A program made the position numbers and the translations under genes. This document shows, in pieces, positions 32,202 to 43,753 of a DNA stretch of 64,000 bases. The notes beneath the pieces are model-generated. The model saw nothing but the letters and a program-made list of their open reading frames with translations, had not been told where the DNA came from and did no database searches. Every line of letters begins with the position of its first letter. Positions within the stretch are counted from its first letter, which is position 1. The stretch is taken from contig NC_061806.1 of assembly GCF_021462225.1 (NCBI RefSeq), positions 23,580,144-23,644,143 on the forward strand. Direction: 5' to 3'. This stretch comes from Girardinichthys multiradiatus (lineage: Eukaryota; Chordata; Actinopteri; Cyprinodontiformes; Goodeidae).

Positions 32202-34350
32202 ATTCCCTCTCGTGGACTGGTGGGCTGGGGCTGTTGGCGCTATCTGGGGGGGTTGGGCGGGCTTGGAGGTGTGCTGCTCTGCTGGCTGTCTTGTCCAGGG
32301 GGGGATCGGGGCGGTGGGCTGGGGGACTGCGGCCTGTGGGGTGAAGGTGTTGTGTCCACTTCTAGGGCGTGGGGTCACTGGTGTTTGGATCGGCTGGGCG
32401 GCGATGGTGGAGCTGAGCTGGATAGTGTTTTTCCCTGGGTGGTTGTTGCAGTGGCAGTGATGTAGTGTTTTTTGTTGCTGAGGGGGCATGGTGGGGTCAC
32501 TGGCCCTGGGTGCCTGCCGCTGGCCGGGGACCTCTTGGTGGATGAGTTTGTCCCTTCATGGTGCGTGGTCGGGGTCCGGTTGTGGGTGCGGTGCTGGGTG
32601 GGGTCTGCCCTGTTGCGCCAGTGGGCGGGGGTGGCGTTGAGCGGGGCCCTTGCCTTGCCGTTGCGGCGCGCTGTGTGGTGGGGGAGCGGGGTGCAGCGGG
32701 GGTTCTTAGAGCGGGGCTGTGTGTGGAGCTTGCGCTGTGTGGGTGTGGCTTCATCGGCTTCTCGGGGGTGTGCCCCTGTGGGGGTGGGGATTTGTGGCGT
32801 TTGGGTTCGGGGGGATGTGTTCGATATCGGTGTCCTTGTTGGGGGTGGCCCTGGGGGGAGGTTCTTGTTGGGGTTCACTGGGGGTGGGAGACTCATGGGG
32901 TTGGGATTGGAGCTCGTTGGGGAGTCGGGATTGCTCCGTCCTGGGGCAGCTCCGGTTGTCGGGTTGCTTTGGGCCATGTGGACCCCTCTTTTGTACATAG
33001 CCCCCTCACCGGAGGTGGATGGGGGTTGTTGGGGACTGGGTTCAGGGGGGGGGTGCAGGAGCCGGGCCAGGGTCACCCGGGTCTGGGCGGTGCCGGCGCT
33101 GGCTGCCTGCCTCTGCCCCAGGAAGGAAGGGGACCACCTCCTGGGTCCGGGGGCTGGTTGCCACTAGGGGGTACCGGCGCCTGGACCTGGGAGTATAGAG
33201 TATGCATGGGGAGTGTGAGTGAGTGTATGATGTCCATTGTTGTTTATCCTTACGTTGGGTGTGAGTGATTTTATGTGTATGCATGAGGGTGGGAGTGGGT
33301 GATTGTGACTGTGTGTGCCTGTTTTTTGGGGTTTTTTTTTTTTTGCGACAGGTTGGGTCTTGGACTGCTCCCTCTCCTGGATCAGCTTCCTCCCCGCCAC
33401 ACCACCTGCCGGTGGTTGGAGTCTCTGCCCGCTGGTGTACTTGTGGTTCTTGGTGTCCGGGACCGGGTGCTTTGGTGTGTGCTGGCTCACTCCCGGTGGC
33501 TGCTTGTCGGGGCCTGGCCCCCTGGGCTCTGTCGGGCCTCTGCTTGGGGGGTGGTGTGTCCCGGGGTCTTGGGCCTTTGGGTCCATGGCTGGATCTGCTC
33601 GGGCGTGGATGGCTGCCGGCGGGGCCTGTGGGCTCGTCGCTGCGGCTCCCTGGGGCTTCTGCACTGTCGCTGCTGGGTGGTTCCCCTGGGACTCTCCACT
33701 GCTCTTCTCTGGGGTGGTTGCGGTAGTCCCGGAGGTGGTTCTCCTGGGGTTCCTGTGCTTTGGGGGGCCTTTAGATGTCTGTGGCTCGGATCTCCTCGGT
33801 GTCCGTCCAGGGACCATGGGGCAGGTCTGTGGGTCCTCACACTCGCTATTGCATATTTTTGTGGAGAAACTACAAAAGTGCGTCCACACCCATACTCACA
33901 GGTGTTAAGCTTCAGGTGTTGACAGATACACAGATGTTCTATATTGGGCTGCACCTCTCACTAAGTACATTTTATGTTCAGAATTACCGTGTACTATTTT
34001 GTAAAAAAAAAAAAAAAACAGCTGCAGCTGTATAAGCAAGCAGGGTGTAATCTTATATTCTCTTCATCCTTCTTTCTCTCCTCCACTCTTTCCTCCTTTT
34101 CTCCCCTTTTTCCCCCATCTCCCTCTTTTTTGAGCTTCTTTTTTCCTTTTAATTTCAGTCTCCGTGTCCATAACAATTGAAATATTCCCAAAGAAGTTTA
34201 TAATAAAGTTTCTTTTATAAATATCAAGCAGAGCTTTAGCTGTGATGCTCCGCTTGTGAAAGTAAATCTGTTGGGCAATTTCTTGGCACTCAGACAACAA
34301 TTCTGAGCGATACTCTGCCGGACAGGACACGGTAAAAAAGAAAAAAAACA
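32202..34350 (+). mobile_element. G-rich retroposon, longer copy, unclassified
   Basis: About 2.15 kb, strongly G-rich on the plus strand over the first 1.6 kb. An AT-rich section follows with ATTGCATATTTTTGTGGAG, a long pyrimidine tract (34065-34160) ending TTTTAATTTCAG, GTCTCCGTGTCC, TAATAAAGTTTC and GACAGGACACGG, then an A-rich tail (34334-34355). AAAAACTTTT occurs at 32192-32201 and 34351-34360, a likely 10-bp TSD that extends to 14 with one mismatch. Overlapping frames over 200 codons on both strands (up to 241) are proline- or glycine-rich low-complexity readings caused by the scarcity of AT-rich stop codons, and I do not call them genes. The copy at 20594-21387 shares only its 3' third. 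Confidence 0.75.
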
Positions 34351-34394
34351 AAAAACTTTTGTTCATGGTAAGATAATCCATCATAAATTTGCTA

Positions 34395-35208
34395 TTGCAG
34401 TCAGCACAGACTTACTGAATTCAATTGGAATTTTATGTCATAGACCCACACCAAGTGGTGAATAACTGTAAAAGATACATGATATTCAAAGTTCTCGAAT
34501 AAAAATCTGAAAAGGTTTGGTGTGAATTTGTAGTCAGCCACCCTGAGTCAATACTTTAAAGACGAAAATCAGCCTCACAGCATGATACTGCCACCACAAT
34601 GTTTTATAATGGTGATTATGTGTTCAGGCAGATGTATGGTTGTGGTATTTCCACGACACTGAGCGTTTTGAATGTAGGCTCTACCATGGTTAACACTGAC
34701 CTCTATAAATGAATGGTCATGTCTTGGTAGGTTTTCAGTTGCAGTTCTCCTTTACATGTTCAACTCTTGAGATATTATCTTATACCCTAACCCTGCTTTA
34801 AACTTGGTGAGGTCATCCAGTGCGGTCCTTGGTGTTCATGGAGGTGCTTGTCTATTAATCCTTGGGGGCTGCTTCATTTTGCATTCCACTTACATTATGT
34901 TCCATAACATAACATAAAAACATTCACAGTTGTATCTATACTGAGATTAAATTACACCTAGATAGACTTTGTTCATTATGGGAACTTCTGAAGGCAACTT
35001 TTTGCCCTGGATTTTATGTAGGGGTTTCAAAGTAAATGGAAAGACAGAGTTTTATTTCTCATATGTTCTTTTTCTTCTGCTTTACAATTTTGCAGTACTT
35101 TCAGTTGATCTATCACCTAAAATCCCAATAAAATATCTTGAACTTTGTGGTTGTGGCAAGACATCAGAAAAAGTTCAAGGGGTATGAATAACTTTGCAAT
35201 GCTATGTA
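34395..35208 (-). mobile_element. Tc1-like relict, internally deleted
   Basis: Left part GAATTTTATGTCATAGACC and AATAAAAATCTGAAAAGGTT. The middle has decayed minus-strand transposase around CAGCATGATACTGCCACCAC (34579-34598) and a CATGTCTTGGTAGGTTTTCA block. The right terminus has AATCCCAATAAAATATCTTG and GTTCAAGGGGTATGAATAAC. Same family as 16912, 46430, 48134 and 58035. No open frame remains. Confidence 0.75.
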
Positions 35209-36156
35209 TAGATCGTACTCAGTAATTGTTCCAGACTGAATTTGTAAACAGAAACAAATGGTCTCATCCACATCTCAGACAGGTGACGTTAACTTAATGA
35301 GAGATGGAGAAAGAGACAAAAGAATAAGGATGTATATGTGAATTAGTAGGGGAAGAGTGGGGGGGGGGGGGGCATTTGTCAATTAGTATGCAAATGCATG
35401 CGAGTGCCTCCCTCAGATATCCAATCAGGCTGTCATCTCAGCAGGGGCCGTGATTATGAAGTCCCTATGAAGTGTGGCTCTTAAGACTGTGATACACAAT
35501 AAGGGACAGAGCAGGCTGGGGACAGGACGACTCTCTGTTAGCATGACAGCGTCTCATTTGATGTTCCCGATGTACATGCGTGTGTCATCATTACGCAGCC
35601 ACTGATACGGCTTTGTTTGATCCGCTTTCTTTGAACTCATTTAGATTGAACATCTTCGAGGACATTATGTTTGTTAAAAGGCATATACAACGGTGATCCC
35701 AAAAGGTCAAAAATATGTTAAAGAAACAAGTATGAAACCAATTTGACTGCAAGAATAAAACATAACAGATAAATGAATGGCAAGTAAATGCAACAAGATC
35801 TCCAATATCGAATTTACCAAAAATATTTTTTTCAGGGATTTTCCAGCGATGTATGTCTAGGTTTCCTCATTTTCCTGGCATTTATGACCACATTCTCTCA
35901 TGTTCCCCTCATGAAAATGCAATACTATTCCTTAGGCACTTAGAAACCTTAGAGTTTGGGAAATAGACCTTGGAAAAGAAATAAATTTAGGTGAATCTGA
36001 TAGTGTTAAAATTGATACAATTGTGCCTTCACTTAAAAAAAGAGTCAACTGACACTGATACCCCATGCAAACGCTGCAACATGTATATTATGTTAAGTAC
36101 ATTTTAGATATATCTTTAAAGCATAATCTAAAATCTAATATTCTTCCTGACTCTAA
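35209..36156. other. Unassigned; candidate conserved noncoding segment 35375-35680
   Basis: A G-run of 12 lies at about 35360-35372. The following 300 bp are non-repetitive and include an octamer-like ATGCAAATGCATG, CAATTAG and CCAATCA words. It could be regulatory. No coding sequence seen. Confidence 0.3.
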
Positions 36157-36712
36157 GGCTACGTTCACATAGCAAGCAAATCCGGCCCAAATGTTTTTCC
36201 CCATATGCGACCCATATCTGACTTTCATGGCAGTCTGAAAGGCCCAATTTTCATTGTTTCACCTCCAAAAAATTGTGCCACTTCCATATGTGGTAGTAAA
36301 TTGAATACGTATCTGATGGTTTTCAAAAGATCCAAAGTCAGAACGGTCATGTCTCATTTCATCCGACTTTCACGTTGTTGTCCTGGTTCCCACTATGCAT
36401 CATCACAGAAGTAGCAGTCATTGCTCCACAAAAGGCCATTGTGAATAGTTATGCTCGCTTTTTTCTCACCTTTCTTCATCTCGTTGTGATGAGGTCGTAA
36501 TATTGTTGGCTCTCTATGCTCAACAACTTAAAAAATTATACACAGACACCCACATCCATTATTGCATCCGTAAACAGTGTGCATGCAGGTCGCTTTAGGG
36601 CCGTTGACCGTTCAGACTGACAACTGACGGTGATCGTAAATAAACAGTACTGTGACCCGCCATGCAAAAAAATCAAAATTGAGCATTAAGACCTGCAGTG
36701 TGAAGGTAGCCA
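36157..36712. mobile_element. hAT-like MITE, about 555 bp
   Basis: Inverted termini GGCTACGTTCACATAGCAAG at the left and CCTGCAGTGTGAAGGTAGCC at the right. The interior has words such as GACCCATATCTGACTTTC, GCATGCAGGTCGCTTTAGGG and GAGCATTAAGACCTGCAGTG, which I recall from a dispersed fish DNA transposon family. No transposase. A related copy is at 41949-42278. An 8-bp duplication could not be confirmed. Confidence 0.7.
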
Positions 36713-38095
36713 AGGTGTGCACATTTCAGACTAATGCAAGAATCACGTGAACTGAAAGGAAATCACATCTTCCAACCATCCAAAAATGAATGAATTATTA
36801 TGCATGTCTTCAAACTTGAGAAAATTAGATATACCCTACTGAACATGAAAATGAAAAAGTCCTAAATTACTATAACAATTTGATGTTACGTTTGAATGAA
36901 TTTTTTTGTCTTTAATGGCTTGTTTGTTTGTTTGTTTTTCATCAGGAGAGTTCGAACCCAGAGAACCTTGGAGCTTAGAAAGAGTTTTTACCGTGACAAT
37001 ACAGTATGATTGCTTTGAACAATATGAACTGTTCAGATTCTAACTTAATTTGAACAAATATGCATGTATGACAAGATTTTTTTTTTTTTATCGCCCATAG
37101 CATAAACTCATGTCACTTTATGGATGCAACTCTGTGTTTGGTAAATTGGGAGCAGAAGGTGAAGGAAAGACACGAACCTGTTTGCGTTTAATATACATCT
37201 TCAATACATTGCGTAGAGTTCAGAAAGTTCTCTTTTTTTGTTTAGATTTGTTGTTATTATTGTTTTAGGGTTAGGAGAAGTATGATGTGTCTGTTTTCTT
37301 GGTTGTTAAAAATGTATGAAAGAAATGTCAAAAGAAAAGGCTGTAGAGTTTTATAAAATATATAAAGGGTATAAATACCCCTTGCCATATTTTGTCTTGT
37401 TTAATGTGAAATGTAATATAATAATATAACACAAAGCATATGTATGCCCATAAATGTGAATTTTAGAAATGCAACAAAAATGCCAATTTCAGAGACCAGA
37501 AATTATTCCTACTTTTCATGAATCAAGGAAGAATTCTAACATATTTGTGGCATTAAATTAGTTTGCCTTTTGTTCCTCTATTTTGGTGCATAATTTTATT
37601 ACAATTTCAGCTTAATTGCTTTCTGTTTGTTCTTAATTGCGTACTGCCATTCTGTGTTTTGTAAAGTGTTGCTTTTAATTCTCTTTTTAATTTTCTGTAG
37701 TAGTTTTCTGTGTGTGTTTAATTGAACTTCTCCTTAGATCTACCGTTCTGTCCAGTGCTTTGAAACTCAAGGGCATCATATAAAACAAATTACGCCGTTC
37801 TGTTTACCTTGCATTCCTAAGACTGAAACAGATTTAAAATTTTCTGCTTTCACCTTTGTGCAACTAATATTTAAGAGAATGTTATAAGTGGAAAAACAAA
37901 TTCAAAATGTTAAATTGTTCAAAAAGTTTTCTTTTTATTGCCAAACCAGGACTCATATCTGCACTGCACCATTCCTGCCTTTCCTGTTTCATCCTCTTCT
38001 CAGTTTCTTCTTTTGTCACTTTGTGTTCCTTTGCCTCGAATCAGTTGTGGGCATACCTCAAACATACATACACTCCTCTCTTGGGTGTATGTTCA
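36713..38095. other. Unassigned AT-rich sequence
   Basis: No gene recognised. It contains a (TTTG)n-like run near 36922-36939 and a T-run near 37078-37090. Confidence 0.4.
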
Positions 38096-39043
<948 letters not shown>

Positions 39044-39122
39044 GGCACTCGAGCCGAGCACAGGGACGTTCGGTAAGAGCAGAAGGGCACTCGGGCGGAT
39101 CACAGGGACGCCTTGACAAAAC
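39044..39122. repeat. Two-copy 42-bp direct repeat
   Basis: GGCACTCGAGCCGAGCACAG at 39044 recurs as GGCACTCGGGCGGATCACAG at 39086, each followed by GGACG. Period 42 bp, so a minus-strand frame (38903-39133) shows a repeated 14-residue unit. No known protein. Confidence 0.55.
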
Positions 39123-39456
39123 AAGGGGGGCACAAGGGCTAGGCTGCCACAGAGAGCTGAGTGTTCCTCTGATACTCAGCCTGCTCTAATGTCCCTGCAT
39201 TGTGACTAAAAGCATGTATTACAAATTGAAAGTGGTTAAATAAAAGTTTGAGAAGCAAGATGGACCCCCTCGTGTGATGTATTTACTGATATATTTTCCC
39301 ATTTGATTTACCAAATGGGGCTAATGTGAGTCTTTTTTGCACAGTATTATTATTATCCCCACAGTAAACCAATTATTTTACATTGTGTGTTTTAGGGAGA
39401 TGTTAAAAGGTGTGAAAGACAGGTCACATTTATTGGCCCCTCTTGTAAAGATGACA

Positions 39457-39478
39457 ATCCATCCATCCATCCATCCAT
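39457..39478. repeat. (ATCC)n microsatellite
   Basis: Five ATCC units. It may be the leftover tail of a SINE of the (GGAT)n-tailed type, but no SINE body is attached. Confidence 0.85.
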
Positions 39479-40940
39479 AATTGCAAACTTATGAAGAAAG
39501 CAGGTTTGACTGTATTTGTAGATTTTCAGAGATGCAGAAATAGACAGCTCTGAACACATCTAAACATGTTTAAGTTATGATAGTGTCTAACTCCAGCCCA
39601 ACTTTGACTTAAAAGAGAAGAGAATTGACCTAAAAATTTAATAATCAGGGCAGAGCCTTACAAAAATTTTTATTCAGCCAGAGCATCTCTGATTGGTGCA
39701 TATGCAATTAATATTTATCTCTAATTATCAACACTGGATATTTTCTCCACTGAATACATGATCTCAAACTAAAGGTTGGATTTTTCTCAATTTTAAGTAT
39801 AAGATTACTCTAATGTTACAAATAATGCATTAATTTTCATGCTTTTTACACATCTTTATCAAAAAATGTGGTCGCCACTACTTTTTTTAAATCTATCTCT
39901 CATCTGAATAAGCAAGCTAAAATTGAAAGTCCACATGTAAACCTTTGACCTTTCATTCCAAGTGTCATTTGCATGCATCACTAAATGAAGACTCCTCCCT
40001 TTATCCCTATCTGACACAGAGGTAATTCCTATTCAAGTAGTGATCTACTCCAAGCTGTGTCGGAAATTAGGATAGAAGGAGCCGAAAAAGAGGACCTCTT
40101 GGCCCAAAATGCCTCAGGGCCGCAACAAGGAATTGAGCTCTTCCAGGCCTTTAGCTGGATCCAGATTCCTGCTGCATTTCTGGGCACAATGCAACGGAAC
40201 TTCAGCAACTGAATTACATATCAGAGCCAAAATGCCTTAGTTTTTCTTCCCCTTTAACACAGCTCCATTTGTATCACATCATTTTGAATAAAAGAATAAT
40301 TATGTAGTTTCAGTAAGTATATTTGTCTGTCATACAAAAGATCAGACAGACATTGTGATAATGTGTTTACCTTGGCTGTGTATGCAGCTCACAGCTGTGT
40401 GTTCATTCAAATCTCCTCTCTGCAGAGGTAAACTGTTTGTTTTGGGAAGAGAAAGATGCGTTCAGCTGCTTCTGTTGCTGCCATTACTGTACGTCTTCTT
40501 TCTTTGTCTCTGCTTGTGCTTTTCTCCATTTTCTTTCATGCAAATTGGGCTTCCCAGAGTCATCTTAGCGACACAGGAACTCAAACAAGCTTATAGTGTA
40601 TTGGCCACTGCTGGCAACACAGTCAGCCTAAGTGGCTAAAACAGAGAAAAAGTCTTTCTGTTGTCTCTTCTGCTCAGCTCTACACTGGCATTACTATTTT
40701 ACAAGCAAGCCGGCTCATTATGGAACCATATGCTTGGTAACGATGAAAGCTGTGAGTGCATCCCTTATATGAGCTGGGATGCTTAAATTATTAAATACAC
40801 CACTGGGGCTTGATTCAGATGTGGCAGGCAGCCCAGTTCTCTCTTCCAAGTATGCACATACACACACCCTGAAATGGACAAAGGGGTGGTGGTGGGAAGG
40901 TGGTGGTGGTGGGAGGGGGGTGTGTACACTTTCTTGTGCA
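39479..40940. other. Unassigned sequence; balanced, non-repetitive stretch near 40010-40230
   Basis: No coding exon seen. A GGTGGT-rich tract lies near 40890-40920. The 40010-40230 part has no repeat hallmarks and could be conserved noncoding DNA. Confidence 0.3.
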
Positions 40941-41500
40941 TTTAGTGTAATGAACAATCCCTTAAATGAGAGTGACTAATTACCCAATTTCAAGATAATT
41001 AATATCATCCTAATTAGCATATGTAAATGGGACGTTGCATAATTGAGAATCCCTGTTTTGATTTAGGCGCCTCTAAAGTGAACCCGCACGTGAAAAGGTA
41101 CAAAGCAGCGATTAAGAATTTGGCGCCGCATTGCAACGAGGCCATCATTCAACCCTCGCTGATGAAAACGCTCAGTCTCTCGCAGATGTTAAGAAATATT
41201 ATGGAACGTTGTTGATTACTGTTAATATGTTTGTGGGACATGGCTAATTAGAAGTCATTAACTACTTATCACTTTTGTGTCACTACTTGAGCAGGAATGA
41301 AAACAATCTCAATGCTGGGAATGCTGGAGAAAAAAGTGGTTGGTGTACGCATTCAGTATTGTGTTTGCCAGCAGAAAGCTTCTCTGCAGCCAACGTATTC
41401 CTCAACAAGATGGTTTAGTAATCTTTGTGAAATATGCATATTCAGCTCATGAGTTAATTAATGCAATTGCTGCTGTTAAAAACATTCATTCTTATCAGTT
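40941..41500. promoter_or_regulatory. Candidate conserved noncoding element
   Basis: Dense in homeodomain and octamer-type words: GACTAATTACCC, AAGATAATTAATATC, CTAATTAGCATATG, GGCTAATTAGAAG, GAGTTAATTAATGCAATTG, ATATGCATATT. It also has CpG-bearing unique DNA (TTGGCGCCGCATTGCAACG at about 41121-41139). A 62-codon frame at 41027-41215 crosses it but shows no known domain. The texture suggests a developmental enhancer; conservation is untested. Confidence 0.35.
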
Positions 41501-41948
41501 CCTAAACCTGTAATGCACTAATAAACCCACCATATTGTCCCAGTTATAGAAGCTTTATTACAAACAAAAAAGAAAGAATATAAAGAGACACAGGAGAACA
41601 CATCCTTAACAGTAGGGATTCCTAATTCACAGATAAGGCATGTTTTTTAGGCAAGAAGACACAGGGAGAATATGTGTGTGAGAATATGTTCAAACAGAGA
41701 TGAGCCTTTTAAGATTTATAACCAGGAAATACTACCTGTCAGGAGATGCTATCTCTGTAACTTCTTCTACCCAGCGCTTTCAACATTTGAGAGTTAGAAA
41801 CAGAGGTGTACGAAGTCTCACATTATCAAAATGCCTTGAATGGATCTATCTTGCAAAGCCCTGTCCAGTTGCTGTCAGAGTGTGACTTCATCTAGTAAAA
41901 GCCCCGGTCATGGAGAGAGCTTTTAGCCTGACACATAATATCTATGTT
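41501..41948. other. Unassigned sequence
   Basis: No gene or repeat recognised. Confidence 0.4.
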
Positions 41949-42278
41949 GCAGCTACATTCACATTGCAGATCTTAGTGCTCACTTTCCATTCTTTCGCTC
42001 AGATCCGATTTTTCTTAAAAGGCTGTTTATATTCCAATTTATGTAACCACCATCAGATGGGGAGTCTGTCACACACAACGAGGTAAAAGTGAGAGTAAAT
42101 GTGACATGAACGTTCAGAGTGAAGGTGCTGTGATACATTTGCAGCTTAGGACTGTATATGAAAGTAGCCCTAGTCTGATTTGAAAACAAAAATTGAGTTT
42201 TGTTTTTGCTGTAAATGGATCACATGTGGGCAAAAAACATTAGATTTGAGCCACTTTTTTCTGCAATGTGAATGTATT
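41949..42278. mobile_element. hAT-like MITE, second copy
   Basis: Left terminus AGCTACATTCACATTGCAGA and right terminus CTGCAATGTGAATGTA are inverted repeats of each other and relate to the ends of the unit at 36157-36712. The interior shares CTTAGTGCTCACTTTCC and CAGATCCGATTTTTCTT with that family as recalled. It is about 330 bp and has no transposase. Confidence 0.65.
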
Positions 42279-43543
42279 TTTATTTTACAATAAGAATAGA
42301 GGTAGTTCTTAAGTTGTTGGCCCATTGCGTAGACAGTGTGACCAACAAGAGCATTCACAGGCATTTAGCATTTCTATTTCAAAAATGCGATGAGCGACAA
42401 TTTTGCTAAGATTTCTTTAGTGTTATTGGAGACTGACATAAAATCATGTATCCTTACGTTCATGAATGAAGGTCCTTCACAGCTGCATTCAAAACACGAG
42501 ATGTTCACTCCTCCCCATCCAGAGTGCAAATGAGGTCGACACTGGTTCAGTTGTTGTTGGGTCTTGTGAGGGTGCTGGAAAGCACCTCCCTTACTAAAGT
42601 GAAGCACACACTTCCACTGACTAACAGGAGGTTTGTTTTTGTTTTTGCCTCTATTTTGAAGACCACTAACATCTCTCTCTTTGAGGTCAACATCTGGAAG
42701 GGAAGAATCATGGAGTGCACACATGATGCCAGCCTAATGACTTCACCTGTAGCGATTTCCTTAATCATTGGGGCATACCAGTGAGCTAAGGATGAGGGTT
42801 GAAGTTGATTGGAACTTTAGTTTGATTTGACTCTTGTTTGTTATAGTTACCAGTTATAGTTTTACCAGAAACTATTACTGGTAAGACCTATGTAAAATCA
42901 TCTTAAAAATTTAAAGGAAAACATTTAGAGCCCAGGAAAACTGCTGATGCCTGTTGTTGATTTTTTTCATCTTATGGTCCTCTTCATGACTGTTGGTTTT
43001 CATCCTGTTTGAGGGTTCTACAACAACCAACCTCTATAGGTCCAAAGTGAACCATTAGGTAAAAAACCAAGCCACACTTAAAAAAATCAATAACTTTGTT
43101 AGAGTGTCTCTTTTGGGTTATAAGCCCAGATAAAGGAGGAGGTTTGGAAAAGTGAAATAAAAAATAATGAGAATCAACTGAAGAATCTTCTATTTAGTTC
43201 TCAACATATACAGACAGGGTGCTTTTTTGTTTGTTTGTTTCTTCTTATAGCGTCTTTTTCAGTTATATGAACAAGGTCAGTTATGAAAATTAGGTGATTA
43301 CATCATTTGATGACTGCTATTGGTTTTTAGGCCAGCGAATAGAGTTTTTATTGGGTAGTCAGTCTTTTGGGTAGTCAATAGAAAAAAGCCTTGAATGAGT
43401 GAAAATCAACACATGATTTGTAGGTGCTGAGAATATTGAAACTGGCTGTTTTACTGTTTTTTTTGTTGTTTTTTTTTTTTTTTAAATGAATCTGGTCCGC
43501 AGTTGATCATCTCTAGTTCAGAGTTTAAAGCACTGATCAAACC
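42279..43543. other. Unassigned sequence
   Basis: A minus-strand frame at 42374-42724 (116 codons) has no recognised domain. A T-run lies near 43457-43483. No gene called. Confidence 0.4.
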
Positions 43544-43551
43544 TCAGCTGG

Positions 43552-43745
43552 GGGTGCGACGATGGACACAGAGGTCAAACGTGCAACCCAAATACAGAGG
43601 CCTCAGTCCTTGAGTACCGGGTTCGAATCCTGACCCTGGAAGTCTATGTGTCATGTCTTCCCCGTCTCTACACCCCACTTTCTATCTGCCTACTATGGAA
43701 AAATAATCAAAATAAAGGCCATTTGTCCAGCAAAAAAAAAAAAAA
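43552..43745 (+). mobile_element. tRNA-derived SINE, plus strand
   Basis: A weak box A-like stretch near 43562 and a perfect box B, GGTTCGAATCC at 43620-43630. The body follows with GTGTCATGTCTTCCCC and TTTCTATCTGCCTACTATGG, then AATAAAGGCCATTTG and a poly(A) end. TCAGCTGG occurs directly on both sides (43544-43551 and 43746-43753), an 8-bp target duplication. Same family as the minus-strand SINE at 23911-24118. Confidence 0.82.
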
Positions 43746-43753
43746 TCAGCTGG

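Noticed and set aside
32160..33954. Overlapping open frames over 200 codons on both strands
   Set aside because: The DNA is very G-rich, so stop codons are scarce. The translations are low-complexity glycine/tryptophan- or proline/threonine-rich with no domain.
42374..42724. 116-codon minus-strand frame
   Set aside because: No recognised domain and no supporting signals.
43552..43640. Possible tRNA gene around GGTTCGAATCC
   Set aside because: Only box B is good, and the sequence continues into a SINE body with a poly(A) tail and TSD.
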